Assembly: GCA_028554645.1 (NCBI GenBank)
Contig: JAQOOI010000018.1
Span: 1,302,001-1,366,000 of the forward strand
DNA length: 64,000 nt
Direction of reading: 5' to 3'
DNA from: Omphalotus guepiniiformis
Lineage: Eukaryota; Basidiomycota; Agaricomycetes; Agaricales; Omphalotaceae
Shown piece after piece: positions 34,420-46,500 of the stretch. The notes under the pieces were generated by a model. That model ran no database searches and was not told where the DNA came from. It saw nothing but the letters and a program-made list of their open reading frames with translations. The stretch's first letter is position 1. Each line of letters opens with the position of its first letter. A program made the position numbers and the translations under genes.

Positions 34420-37400
34420 ATGTCGCCCGTTGTAATGGAACCGCCAATATCTATGAATTTGCATAATCAGCCTTTGGGTGCTTTATCGCGTTTGCAACAA
34501 TTAAACTCTAGCTCCGTGGATCATATAAGGCAACAGCAGCAAGATCAGTCTCCTCTCTCTGCGTCGCCGCTCCAGTCCGACTTTTTCTTGGATCCTCAGC
34601 TAGAACGACCGGATTCGAGTCCATCCCAGGATTCAAATTATTCCAATGGCAAGATCACACCCTCTCGTCAGCCTTGTGAGAATTGTCATACCCTCGATAC
34701 GCCCCTTTGGAGACGCGACGCGGATGGAAACCCTGTTTGTAACGCTTGTGGTGAGTTCGACCTCCGTGAAACCTCTCCCCCCTCCATCTATTATCATCGT
34801 CATCACCTCTATTGTTTCCTGTTCTGCCCCACCCAATTCCACCGAGATTCTTTTTCGTTCGATCATTCACTCGGTACACGTGTACAATCTGAGAGGGGTA
34901 GAGAGGAAGAGGTTTTTTTTTATAATTGCAGTTCTGGGTTGGGTGACCCATTCTAGTCGATGGGGGTGTGCTTTCTGAATGTTCTTGGCCCGTGCGTCAC
35001 AATCATATCACGATCTGTTGCATGGTTTCGGTGTGTCTATGGCGTAGCCCACCGCTCGTTTGCCTCGCTTCCGTTTGTCCTACTGTTCCCTCGCCTGTCT
35101 ACTGGTCGAGTGATGATTGGATAGTTGGCGTTTACATCCTGCGTGGTGTGCTTCATGTATCACTAGCCACTCTTTCACAGGGTAATGTCCCTCGAGTACG
35201 AAAACTATATCCTCGAAAGCGCGCTTCTTTTCTTCCTCCGCACCTGTGTTTTCATATTCTTTTTTTGTGTTTTTCATTTTCTCAGTTCTCATTCTCTCTT
35301 CTTTCGTCATCTCTCCCCCCACTTCCCGTACTTTATTGATTCAGGTCTTTATCAAAAAGCTGGCAAAGGCCGTCGACCTGCGATTCGTCAAGAACCGACG
35401 CCTACGAATCAGCAAACACTTTCAGGGAACACTACAGGTAGCGAAAGCATGGGCACCGCACGTCGCTCGTCCAGATCTCCGCCTGCACAACAACTGCCTA
35501 CTTCTCTCGAGCACGCTCATAGAAAATCAACGACAGCGTCAGCAGCGACGACGACGGCGACGACAGTTACGCCATCATCAAAAACGGTCGTCCACCTCCC
35601 TGGTACTTGCCCAGGAGACGGTCGCTGCGACGGCACAGGTGGGGCATCAACGTGCTCGGGCTGCCCTACTTATAACAATGCTGTATCAGTGTGTGCAAGA
35701 CTAGAAATGGAAGCCAGTCGGCAGATGGCCGCAGCTACTAACATGGCTGCAACCAATAACGGCGCTACTTCTGCTGCTCAAACTGGCAGTGGTTCAAGCG
35801 GGGGTCCGACGACGACGACGTCAACGACAACTAATTTACCGTCGTCTTCGACACAGGCCTCGAGTTCGCTTATGACCGGTCCTGGGGTATCCGGTGACCC
35901 GTCGTCGTCACCGAAGATGGCTGAGGGGGGTGGTGGTGGTGGTGGTGGTAGCCCTGATCCAAATAGTGGGGGTGCGTCTGGGTCTCGGAAGATGAGGGGT
36001 ATGGTTGGTGCTCTCAGCTGTGCGAATTGTGGGACTAGTGCTACACCATTGTGGAGGCGAGACGATGTAGGGAATAATATTTGTAACGCTTGTGGTGAGT
36101 CTAATTCTAACCTGTTCGTTGTTGCGTTTCTTTTCTGTCCTTTTGCTTTGATTGAGTTTTTGTTTGGATCTTTCTTCTGGTCTTCTTTGCCCTTGTCCCT
36201 TTTTTCCCTATCCCTTTCACTTTTCTCTTGTGAGCCTGAGCCTCATGGGCTACAGTGGGCTTCGCAATCCTCCCGACTGGGTCGTGTTTTCTGTCTGCCT
36301 GTCGTGCGACGGTCGGCCACGTCAAATCTGCTGTACACGTGGATGGTTGTCATATGTTTGGACATCTTATCAGATAACTTGCCCACTTGGGTATCTTATC
36401 TCTCACGATTCTTATCTTTTACCTCCGCTACCCATTCTTTTTCGTACTTTCGTTTTTCGTTGATTCGTTCCGCCGGGCGAATTGCCCAGAATCTCCGTTT
36501 CTCATCTGGTGACTTTCATTATCGTTGTTTTATTTTTTGGTTGTTCGTTCCTTGTTGCGGTTGGATGTGGTGCTCCCTGTTGTATATGGGTTGACCTTTG
36601 TCGTTCCCTCCTCTCTCAAGTGGTCGGAATGCCGGGTATTCCTACGAACGAGTTCGTGACTCTTTGTCAAAGAAAATCTTGTCGCACGGGTGGTTTTACC
36701 GGCTCCGTGTCGTTTTTCAACCTATTATTAGTTTCGCACTCATTCATTCATTCACGTTTCGCATCCTGTTCTATCCGTTGTGACACTGATACTCACCACG
36801 TATCTTCTTCTCCCCTCTTTCCCTAATCCTTGTTCTTTTTTGGGTTGCGCAAAACGTTTGTAACAGGTCTTTATTTGAAACTACACGGGACACATCGGCC
36901 CAACTCGATGAAGAAGTCTGTTATAAAGAGACGAAAACGGGTACCTGCGGCTGCAGGAACGCAACCGCCTATGACTATGAGGATGTCTGATCAAGCTGCC
37001 GCTGAGGCGCTTGTAGCTGTCGGTAGAGGCACTGGGAGCGGGCCTGGCGAGGACAGTGATGAAATTGACGCGGAACAGCCGAAGAAGAAGCGCGCGAGGA
37101 AGGGGAAAGCGCATGAAGACGCAAGTGTTGAGATGGACGATCGACATAGTGGTCAGCAGCAGCAGAGACATTGGGCTGGTGAGCCCCGGCCGTCTTCGCC
37201 ACAGCATCAGAGGCCGTCGTCGATATCGCCGCTTGGGTACGCTCACGGTGGGAATTTACAACGGACGGGCTCGTCGTCGTTTAGTGGTGGAATGTTACCT
37301 GGGATCAGCTCGATGGATCTTGGTGGTGCGGCTGGAGATATGCAGAAAGGGATGGTGCTTATTCCTAGTGGACCGGGTGTGCCTGGTAGTGCTTCTGGCG

Positions 37401-37960
37401 CGTCTGGTGCCACGGCTGGGTATATGAGGTCAGGTTCGTCAGCTCCTAGTCGGACACATTCACCTTCGGGGCATGGGATCGCTCAGGGTGGTGGTGGGTT
37501 GGTTTTGCCACCACCACATGCGATGACAGGGACACTGTTCCAGCCTTTACCGAGCCACGAGATGTCTAGTATGGTATCTATTAGTGGTGGTGGTAGTGGT
37601 GGTGGAGGCAGCGGGGGTGGAGCGTATTCTGGTGGTATACCTAGTTTGGTTGATCTCGAGAGACATTATGCCGAGTTGAGCGAGCAGAAGAGGAGAATGG
37701 AGGAGATGTTGGAGAGGACGGAGAGAATGATGGCTGGTGTTAAGAGGGGGATTGATGATATGCGTTCGGGTAGTACTGGACCTGGGCCAAGTCAGAGTCA
37801 GGGTTTGCAGAGGCCTTCATCTACGTCGCCGCATGCGACTTTACAAGGACCAGGACAACCACCTCAGGCAACTTCCATGCCTCTTTCTCGAGCATCATCT
37901 GGTGAAAAGGAGAGACGCGAGAATGTTTGGACGCTCGTCAATTCTGATGCGCGGACCTGA
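34420..37960 (+). CDS. Two-finger GATA transcription factor of the iron/siderophore-repressor class
   Basis: Three exons (34420-34750, 35345-36094, 36867-37960) give 2,175 nt, or 724 aa. There are two GATA zinc fingers: [15 protein letters not shown] with CNACG then [11 protein letters not shown], and [15 protein letters not shown] with CNACG then [16 protein letters not shown]. Between them is the Cys-rich segment [12 protein letters not shown], then CSGCPTYNN, diagnostic of Urbs1/SreA/Sfu1-type repressors, which sense iron through bound iron-sulphur or iron and switch off siderophore and iron-uptake genes when iron is plentiful. A C-terminal coiled coil ([19 protein letters not shown], about residues 590-625) probably mediates dimerisation. 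Both introns interrupt the same codon position of a finger, right after CNACG, and are 594 and 772 nt, far longer than others here. Gly- and Ser-rich linkers are low complexity. Confidence 0.92.
36367..36416. promoter_or_regulatory. GATA sites inside intron 2 of the GATA-factor gene
   Basis: The sequence TTATCAGATAA (36367-36377) holds two overlapping GATA cores in opposite orientation and a full ATCAGATAA. TTATC repeats occur at about 36394 and 36410. These could allow autoregulation through the long intron; evidence is motif-level only. Confidence 0.4.
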
Positions 37961-39180
37961 ACATGAAAAAGAGTTTTTTGGTGTTTTTTCTTTTTTGCTC
38001 TGACATATTGATATTGTACTTTCTCTCCTCGTCGGATTGGATTTTGTCGTAACTTTTTAGTTTTTTTCCTTTTTTTATAGGGTGGAGCAGTTTATAAATT
38101 GGAACTATGAAGTGAAGTATTATATGTATCTATGACCTACTGGTATATATTCCCTGTCTCTCGCGCCTTTTTCCCCCTTATTTTCCCTCTCATTATTTGC
38201 ACTCTCTCCCCTCCTCCCCCGCACCATAATTTACAAATGCATTACTGCTCCGTGTTCTTTTGTTATATTGCTGTCTTGTTTATTATACTGGTTGTGTAGA
38301 ACGCCACCTACATAGTAATGTATTTAGTTGCTGTTTTTTTTGTGTTTCGTCTTTGTGCTTTGAGCTCAGGGAATTTGCAGAATTTCGCCTTTTGGTAGGG
38401 TCGTTGAGTTGGTTTGAAAACCCATTGTTTCGAGTCGTCTACAGCTCTCTGGCTCGTAGCTGACTTACTAAACTAAGTACTAGCCTCTGAACAGAACAGA
38501 GCGCCTGTGGATAGTTTCACACACAGCCTTCAAACTGCGAGTGTTTCAAAAACATAACGCCAAACATTGCATGAAGCCTTGAGGCCTGAGGCGTTAAGTC
38601 ACATAATTATACAACACAAAGATCGTCGTATACGGTATAGCTTTTACTGGAGACGGACTTGGATTCATTTTATATCACGACACATCTTACATCTTACATC
38701 TTGTAGGATCTGAATCATCTGATGATTTCGCCACCAACACTGTGATGCCTAGGAGTGCCTAGGATGGGATGAAACGATGAAACAGCACGACCGACCCGCC
38801 GAAGTTAGATAGTTAGATCTCCTGGCGTTGCATCTAAACCCTGAGGTGATGCATAATGTTTGAAGAATCCGTTTCAAGAAAAGTTTAGCTTCATTGCTAA
38901 TGAATGCAAAAGTAAAAATCCTTTGTGTTATGTCGACATTCGGAGTGCGTGCAACGTCATGCCACGACACAGTTGTAGCATCAATACAAGGCTCATGTAC
39001 CGGACCGCAAAAAAATTCTGCATGGGGGTACAGATTTACGCATGTCATTGCCATATAGAAAGGGGGGCATGATACAAAAGGACCTAAAAAGTGGCATTTG
39101 TGGGGAGGGGTTGACGAGACGAGAGACGATAAGAAATGTAAGGTGCTGAAGTAAGTTCATAACGCTCTTCGAACTACCGC
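37961..39180. other. Intergenic region between converging genes
   Basis: About 1.2 kb with T-rich 3'-UTR sequence of the GATA gene (37970-38350), including a ttacatcttacatcttg repeat near 38690. No coding feature is supported. Confidence 0.5.
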
Positions 39181-40179
39181 TCATGCCTCAGTCGTCGTCT
39201 TGGTACGTTTCTTCGCTACAGTGTTCTCCCTGAGAAAAAAAACAAAGAAAAAAAACGCCAAGTCAGTTGACCCGTATAAATCGAAGGAATGGACACAGGA
39301 ATAGGTGAGGAGGAGGGGGAGAAGGGGGAGAAGGACGTACCGGAACCCGTTCTTGAACCGCCTCGAAACCTCCTTGAGGTACCTCATTCTTCCAGTACCA
39401 GTAGTCTTTCTACGTTTGGCTTTTTGACCCCACTCGTACGACCTGATCTTAGCGGAGGGATAACCACATTGGGCGCATGCTAAGATAAGAAACGTATTAT
39501 GTCAATCAGGACTTGGCGCGGAGGTTGGTGGTAGCCCGGAAAGAAACGTACTTTTGTGTTGCCTGTGGAAGGCACGGTTCCCGCAACGACGGCATAGCGT
39601 GTGGGATTTGGTGTGACGCTTACTGTAGTACGCAAACGAAACGAAAAGAAATGAGTGGGGGGTTCGTGAGATCGTAAGAAATAGGTATGGGGGGATTATT
39701 TGAGACGTACCCGAAAGACGAGGTACCTATTCATTTATTGTATTGGATTTAAGGAAGAGGTTTTGATGATTAGTAAAGGATTTCTTGTTGGGAAGGAATC
39801 TTGCAATGCAAGATGATTCAACGGACCTTTTGTCTAGGAAGGGGAGAAAGAAAAATGATCAGTACATCCACATCCATAACACGAAGAATCTCAAGTCGCC
39901 GCCAGTCAATCATCTAGAGAATGCCTTTCTGCCCACTCAGACTCTCATATCGCCAGGTCAAAAGCAACGCATTTCCAAATCAAACAGAACAGAACACCCC
40001 AAATCCATCCATCCAACAACAGAGAGGGGGTTATTCCACCCACGACCAAAAGGTAATCCAACCTCATCCTCCCCAATCCAACCCTTCCCATCCCTTCACA
40101 ACCCAAAAACCACATAACCTCAACCGAAAGGCATCTACAGAGGCATCTCGCGTACGACAAACGAATAGAGACTCACCAT
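39181..40179 (-). CDS. RPL37: 60S ribosomal protein eL37 (RPL37)
   Basis: Six exons give 285 nt, or 94 aa: 40179-40177 (the ATG alone), 39833-39827 (a 7-nt microexon, ACAAAAG), 39726-39711 (16 nt), 39622-39552, 39479-39341 and 39229-39181. Joined they read [19 protein letters not shown], then [20 protein letters not shown], then the basic tail with [20 protein letters not shown]. The C-X2-C-X14-C-X2-C zinc ribbon of eL37 is intact, and length fits the family (about 90-97 aa). The start codon is followed directly by gtgagt, so the first intron (343 nt) begins after the ATG. This gene arrangement is common for fungal ribosomal protein genes, whose introns often carry regulatory signals. All introns have GT-AG ends, although the donor after the microexon, gtccgt, is weak. 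Confidence 0.93.
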
Positions 40180-42974
40180 ATCGCCTTTTTCTTGATGATT
40201 TTACTAGTTGTCGAGCGTTGAGGGGCCTCTGGCGGGCGTGTGTACGAACCTGAGATTTTTGAGAGGGTGGGAAAGGTAGTCTTGTTTGGGATAGGCCGTG
40301 GGAGTGTTTCTTTGGTGGGCGTCTACTAGTGTTTACAGGCGGGGCGCCTACAAGTAACTCGTCCGCAGCTACATATCCTTCTGACTCCGTTCACATTCGC
40401 AGAACATTCAGAAGAAGCTCGTGCGATTTCATCATCGTACACGACTCGAACGCTTCAATCCCCTTCGATCCTCCGAGCTCGTCCGTCGGACCTTTTCTAC
40501 AGCTTTTCACCTTTACCTTCGCTGAAAGCTGTAGAATAATTGTCCTTTTCAAAGCTATGGCCTTTGCAAAGCTGTGTAACGTGTATCATCGGTAAGTCGA
40601 CTATAGATTCCCCTGCTGTTTTTTGGATTCCATTTTTAACTTCTCCTTCTATGGAAGAAAAGTTGGAACAGCCACTAGTTTTGAGGTACTGAACCCTGCA
40701 GGTCCTATGTATCGCACTTATGTCCAAGCCTGGGGGTACTCAGAGCACCGTGACATACGGTACTTATTCCTTGCCCCTCCGAGTCCGACTAGATCTGTGC
40801 TTCAAAGTTCAAGTTCAAGTTCAAGTTCAAATGCGCCTTAGTAGCGTTCATTCATTCAATGAAGGTCTTTCAAATCCCGGTAAGTTACTTCAAGTCCTTT
40901 GTTAACGGCTGTGCAATTACATTCCGGTATCTATTTCTTCTGAGACTCTTACATACATAGTTCCTAGTTAAGTCTGAGCCGCGCGCGCGCTAGTCGGTGG
41001 CCGTGCACAGCGGTACTCATTTCTTGAAATTCTTTTACTTTTTCCGAATCCCTTTGTCGAAAGGTGTGCAGGTGAAATTCTGAATTCTGAATTCTAGCGG
41101 CGCTCTCCTCACTAAATTAATTATTAGAGTTTTGCTACATTAGATTCTCTTCGCTTCGAAGTCGAACAGGTTCTAAACTGTATTCGAAGAGCTTGGAATG
41201 CTGCTATGACTCCGAATCCCGAACTTCACGAGTTCCGAACTTGAAGGTGGTGGTGTTTTACGGGTTAGGTTGGTGTTCGCACTAGTAAGTAAGAACTCTT
41301 CAAGAATCAAGAATCAAAAGCCTTATTACTGTATGGTCGTAATCATGATATATTTAGGACTATCTAATCCGAGGCCGTCAAGGACTCGCGAGACCTACGG
41401 CCTACCATACTACTGCGCAGTGCGGCGTAAGTCCCAAAATACTTCGCTCTGAATCCGGAATAGGAGTATGTAAAATCCACTCACTCTTTTGTGGAGTTCG
41501 TTTTTCGTTTTTGTTCTTCACAGAATACCTCCGTGGAAAACGGAACCAGTGTGACTCGTAGGTATGTTCCTTTCGAATTCGATACTTGGTCAGATTTAAA
41601 TTTAGACTTGGTATAGGTATAGGTATCGGTATCGCATACCCTTCCCCCCATTGACCTGGGCTAGCGGCTTGTGCGCAAAAGCCTATATATTTTTCTTACT
41701 GTCGACGTTGCAGCGTCGTAGAACGCTAAGCGCTGTGTAATAAAAGGTACTAGCTTAAGATATGAGTAGAAATATTTGACCGCGACACTCGCGGCGCGAG
41801 TATATGCGCTAAGTAACTCATAACCAGCACGAGCCACGAACTAGTACGAAGAAGGAAGGAGCGTCGGACGATTGTTAATTGTTAATTGTTATTATTATTA
41901 TCCATCCTCCATACATATATCATATGGCCTCAGTGCCAATGCACACAGTGTGCACACCAGTAAACGGGCGGAGCAAGTACGATTCCGATTCGAACTCATG
42001 GCGCGAAAATCAAGCCATATGTATGCATCCACATAATCCGAGTCCGAGTCCGAGTCGTAGGGCTCAGGCTCAGGCTATTCATTGAACATTCCCGTGCGAG
42101 GGGTCGAGGACCCTTTCCTAATAGTACCATACAGTGATACACACCCTGTGTGGCAATTTTAGACCGTTTACGGTTTACATACATCGGACAAATTACTTGG
42201 CGGACAGTGCCAGCCCGTTCTTCAGCATCAGGGTTTGTTCACGAGAGCCTATAGCTAGTGTGTATATGCGGTTCTAGTATAATACCGCTCAACCTGATTT
42301 GACTGCTCGTATGGATGGCGTCGGTGAATCACTATCGGGGTGTATGACGATACTTATAATAGAACACAGAACACCGAACACCTTCTACTTACTATATACG
42401 CGCTTCTATTCAAATTACTTACTTATGCGCGTTATGTTCGTGGTTCACGCGTTCACCGTTCAAGTAATTCACGCGATATCGGGGATGTCGGGATAAAACA
42501 CCGTGTTCTATTCAGAAAAACTAGACATGATAATGTATGTAGCCACAGGCTAGTAAAGTTACTAAAGTACGTTGAGGTCAGCCCACTTGGGGTATGGGTA
42601 TCAACCCGTGAGGAGGAGGAGGAGGAGAAATACAGAGAAAAAAGCTACATATAATATATGTTTGGTATGGTATGTAAAATACAGAACAGGGGGTATATCG
42701 TACTTGTGTCGTCATTTTAATCACCCTCTCACCTCCGCATCGGCGACCAAGCTGGACATATGTGGTGTAGATCCACAATCCACATAACAATTCGAAATTC
42801 GAAATTACAGCAATTCCCGCCCTTCCCCCCTTCCCTCCACACGGAACACGGAATTCTCCAACCCCCCCTCTCTCCCTCCCCGTCCCAGTCCCCGTCCCAC
42901 CGAATATTGCGTCAAGCAGAAGGCAGAAGCAGAAGCAGAAGCCAAGATAAATAGTGAAAATTCTTCTTCTAAAG
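40180..42974. other. Gene-free interval
   Basis: About 2.8 kb. It contains caagttcaagttcaag (40806), a gcgcgcgcgc tract (40981), attgttaattgttattattatt (41875), gagtccgagtccgag (42036) and gaggaggaggag (42608). No gene, tRNA or family match is seen on either strand. Confidence 0.5.
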
Positions 42975-43013
42975 TCCGCGGTGAAGCCGTAGTATACGTT
43001 TTTTCACCGCGGA
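42975..43013. terminator. Perfect 11-bp inverted repeat at the end of the Bud6-like ORF
   Basis: TCCGCGGTGAA (42975-42985) pairs with TTCACCGCGGA (43003-43013) across a 17-nt loop. The minus-strand stop codon (43004-43006) lies inside the stem. It could be an RNA 3'-end structure or the scar of a small inverted-repeat insertion. Confidence 0.5.
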
Positions 43014-43503
43014 TCGAAAGGGATCATAGGCATTTGACCTCCAACTGCGCGCCAAGCATCCTGTTTCGCCTGTAGACCACGTAAAAGCCTATACAGAACC
43101 TGACGGACTTGAGGCATGAATGATGAGAGGATTTGTGGGGATGGGTCTTCGGCGAGACATTGTTCTAGGACTGTACGGAGATCTTTCGGTATTGAATGGA
43201 TATCACTGAAACAAAAACAACGGAACCTCGTCAGTCAGTTCGTCCCGACGTGCGACGTGATGGATTGGGGGAGGGCGCGTGCGTTTACCTTAGGTCAATT
43301 TTATGATATGCGAAAGCGTGTATAGTGGTATTAAAATCGGTCCCTATCTGGACATAAACGTCGCTAACTTGAGTTTCGGTCGCTTGACCCAAGCTCCAGA
43401 GCTTGAGAACCTCCTGAAGATGTTTCATTGACAAAAGGAGATTTCGAACTGCGGAGGGTACATCCCCTGGCGTGCGCTGCGGTTGGATAGACAATGGAGG
43501 CAT
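43004..43503 (-). CDS. Truncated Bud6/AIP3-like polarity protein (AIP3 N-terminal segment only)
   Basis: Two exons (43503-43289, 43205-43004) join to 417 nt, or 138 aa, with an 83-nt GT-AG intron. The sequence VPSAVRNLLLSMKHLQEVLK, then SDVYVQIGTDFN, IDLSDIHSIPKDLRTVLEQ and MPQVRQVLYRLLRGLQAKQ follows the start of the AIP3 domain of Bud6, an actin- and formin-binding polarity factor. Bud6 proteins normally continue for several hundred residues with coiled coils and an actin-binding core; here the frame stops 15 residues later. Upstream the frame remains open to 43686, so a further 5' exon is possible; I used the ATG nearest the conserved part. It is either a partial duplicate or a stand-alone short form. 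I would treat it as a probable gene fragment. Confidence 0.62.
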
Positions 43504-46500
43504 TATTATTGACAAGTTTTCGAGATGTAATGAGGGTGCCCCGGTAAAGATTGGTTTGGATGTTGAATGTCGACATGGAACGAAAGAGAGAGAGGTTTTT
43601 AAGTCAAGGTCAGAAACTGAATACACAGTAACCAAAAGCTCATGAAGCATGTGCTTACCGCGCTTACACGAGAAAACCCAGCCCAACTGTTTTGTGACAC
43701 TGATAAGCTTGATGCAGATGAATAGTCGTGAGGTTGCTGAGAATACATCTTGCCCGAGCTATGCCAAAAAATCCCAGTTGTTGTTGTTGGATTGGATTGG
43801 AAGTTGGGGGCTATCCAGGTGGATAATGATGATGATGATGATGGAACGAAAAGAAAGCAAAAAAGACACTGAGTAACCAGACGACGACGACCCGCCGCGA
43901 AAGGTAAGGGTGGTGACGACGGAAGAAAAGTTGAACCCAGGGACGACGACGACTCGCGATGACTCGGTTGCTGAAACCAACGTTGAAATTAAGTTTTTTA
44001 CGAAAAATAGAATAAAGAGCCCTTTATATACCTTTGAAAAATAGTTCATAGCCATAAGAACCCAAACGCAAGCGGTACGGGCGGGTACTTAATTCCAGGT
44101 TATTTTCCTTCTTGCCCTGACCCACGACAAATCTCGGCTGCGACCATGATTCCAGTGTTAAAATTGTAAATGATTACTTAAGCATACTTATACGGCATCG
44201 CCTTTTTTTTCTGTTTTGCTTTTTGCACACCCATGGCCATGGCCATCAGGTTTTGCGGTTTTGATGGATGACCTTCTGTTTGAATGTTTCGTGACTGCTT
44301 CGTTGCGAAGTTGGCCCCCTTGATTTCTTTTCTGGATTTAGTGTATGTCTGCTGTGACCTATTTTTTGCAGTGCCGCTCCACCAATTCTCGGAGGTGTAT
44401 CAACTTGGGATGCCATGGCTTGGTTCGGTGGCTGACGAAACAATTTGTCACATATTATACCTGCCAGACGGGTGTTTTTCATCTCATCAGGACTGGAAGA
44501 TGCAGAGCCTGGATATGTTCTTGGGTGCATATACATCTCAATTCGTCTTCGTCTTCGTCTCCAATTGTCAAGAAACCTAGCTTGCCTGTCATTGTTTCAC
44601 TGTGGATGGCAACTGAGGCGTCAAGTACTGCTACGTATATACCCTAACCAGGATCGGAGGATCGGAGGATCGGAGGTGTCGTCGCACTAAGCCAAAACCA
44701 CTGCTACATATATCCTTTTTTCTTTCTCTCATCAAGATTCAATATGCTCGGCATTTCCGCGATGGCGATATGTAACTTAACAGTATTATCAACTAGGTGT
44801 ATGTGTATGTGTTTCGCACGTGTCCTTGGCCTCAGGACCTTTCCGTTTTATCAGCTCTGACCGGTGAATTCTCTTCGGATTCTCTTCAGCTCTGACTTGA
44901 GTGAGTAGATCTCGCTTGGTTTTTTCCCCGAACATACATACATCCACATCACATACATACCCGTAACCCATATAAACGTTCACGTCATTTGTGATTCTCC
45001 GTCTCCGTAATGAGCGCTACTTAGCGCTTGACGAGCAGTAATTTTGCTTCAATTATCGGAGTCGGAGTCGGAGTCGGAGAAGCAGCTTACGATGCGCCGA
45101 ACAGTGACGGACGGACGGATACGAACACGATGAGGTGACCGGTGACTCATTTCGTCCTGCAAGGACCAGAACTTCAAGCTTTCAAGCTTCAAACTTCAAG
45201 ACTAACAGAACCTTCAAATAGATTGCTTCTCATAAGAATCCCAGATGATCACTCCCGTTACCTCTTTCCCGTGAACACGTATGTCCTTCCATTCTGTTTC
45301 GTTTCAAGACAAACGCCGAACAGTTCGGAAATGATTTTCCGTTTAAACAGATACGTCTATCTATATCTACAGACCGTGGAAGGTCTTCTTCTTGTAACCA
45401 AACCAACGTCGGAATCACTGAGGTTTCAATTCATTGAGCGGTACCGCGGCATGAGCTGACGCTTCGTGATCATGATCGTCAAGCTTCGGAATTGGTCAAT
45501 ATATCTTCGTCGCGATGATGAGGAAGCTGATAATAGTACTGTAGGTTGACGTTATAGTATCGGATTTCTCTTTTCTTCTAATTCCAGTTTTCCAGTTATC
45601 CCGTATACCCACCCCTCTCAGGCTCTTTCGGACCAATTGTGTTATACACACACGCCTCACCTCACTCCCTCGCCAATGGTGTCTCTAGTATGAGTACTGT
45701 ATGATGTACCGTTCTCTTGTCAACCCCTCCCCCACCGTGAATGCTACAACGAAACATCAAGCGTCAGCTCACGCTGACCTTCGTGATCATGATCGTCAAG
45801 CTTGGCTTCGACGGGTCAATATATCTTCGTCGCAATGATGAAGAAGCTGATACGAGTACTGTGGGTTGACGTTACAGTATTAGATTCCTCTTGTCTTCTC
45901 TTCTTATTCTAGTTATCCCGTTCAAGAGGGTCCGAGGGGCGAACAGACGAAAACCATTTTGTCTTTCGAAGAGTTGCTATTTTCCTAATACCACTGCCCC
46001 TCTCAGGCTCAGGCTCTTTCGGGCTAATTGTGTTATACACACACGCCTCATCTCACCCCCTCGCTAATGGTGTCGTACTGAGTATGTACTGAGTATTGTA
46101 TGATGTACCGTTCTCTTGTCAACCCCTCCCCCACCGTGACGCCGCCGCACAAATGGGAATGGTACAACGAAACATCAAACCATCGTAACATTTTAAATGT
46201 TACCCCCGGATCAGCGACAGAATATTCAATACTTTAACTTAGCGACGCGGCGATGCGATGCTCTAGTTGTGCAATGTCGACGTCTGCCTGTGCGTAGTGG
46301 ACAGGACGACAACAGCGCCATGCAATTTCAAGTTCTCAGTACTCAGCCTTACTGTTACTCTCGCGTATCTCGCTTCAATGTCCGAAATGGCCGATACTAC
46401 GTCCTTCCTTCGGCTCTCTCAGCTCAAGTTCGGGAGGTATTCAGTACTAGAATAGGAGTATGGGATCTGTGATTGTTTATCTTTTTTTTGGTTGTGCGTT

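Noticed and set aside
44246..44580. About 100-codon frames on both strands
   Set aside because: No domain, no splice context, and mutually overlapping; not supported as genes.
45142..45459. A 105-codon frame as a small gene
   Set aside because: Contains repeated ttcaagcttcaa sequence, has no recognisable similarity and lies in a microsatellite-rich desert.
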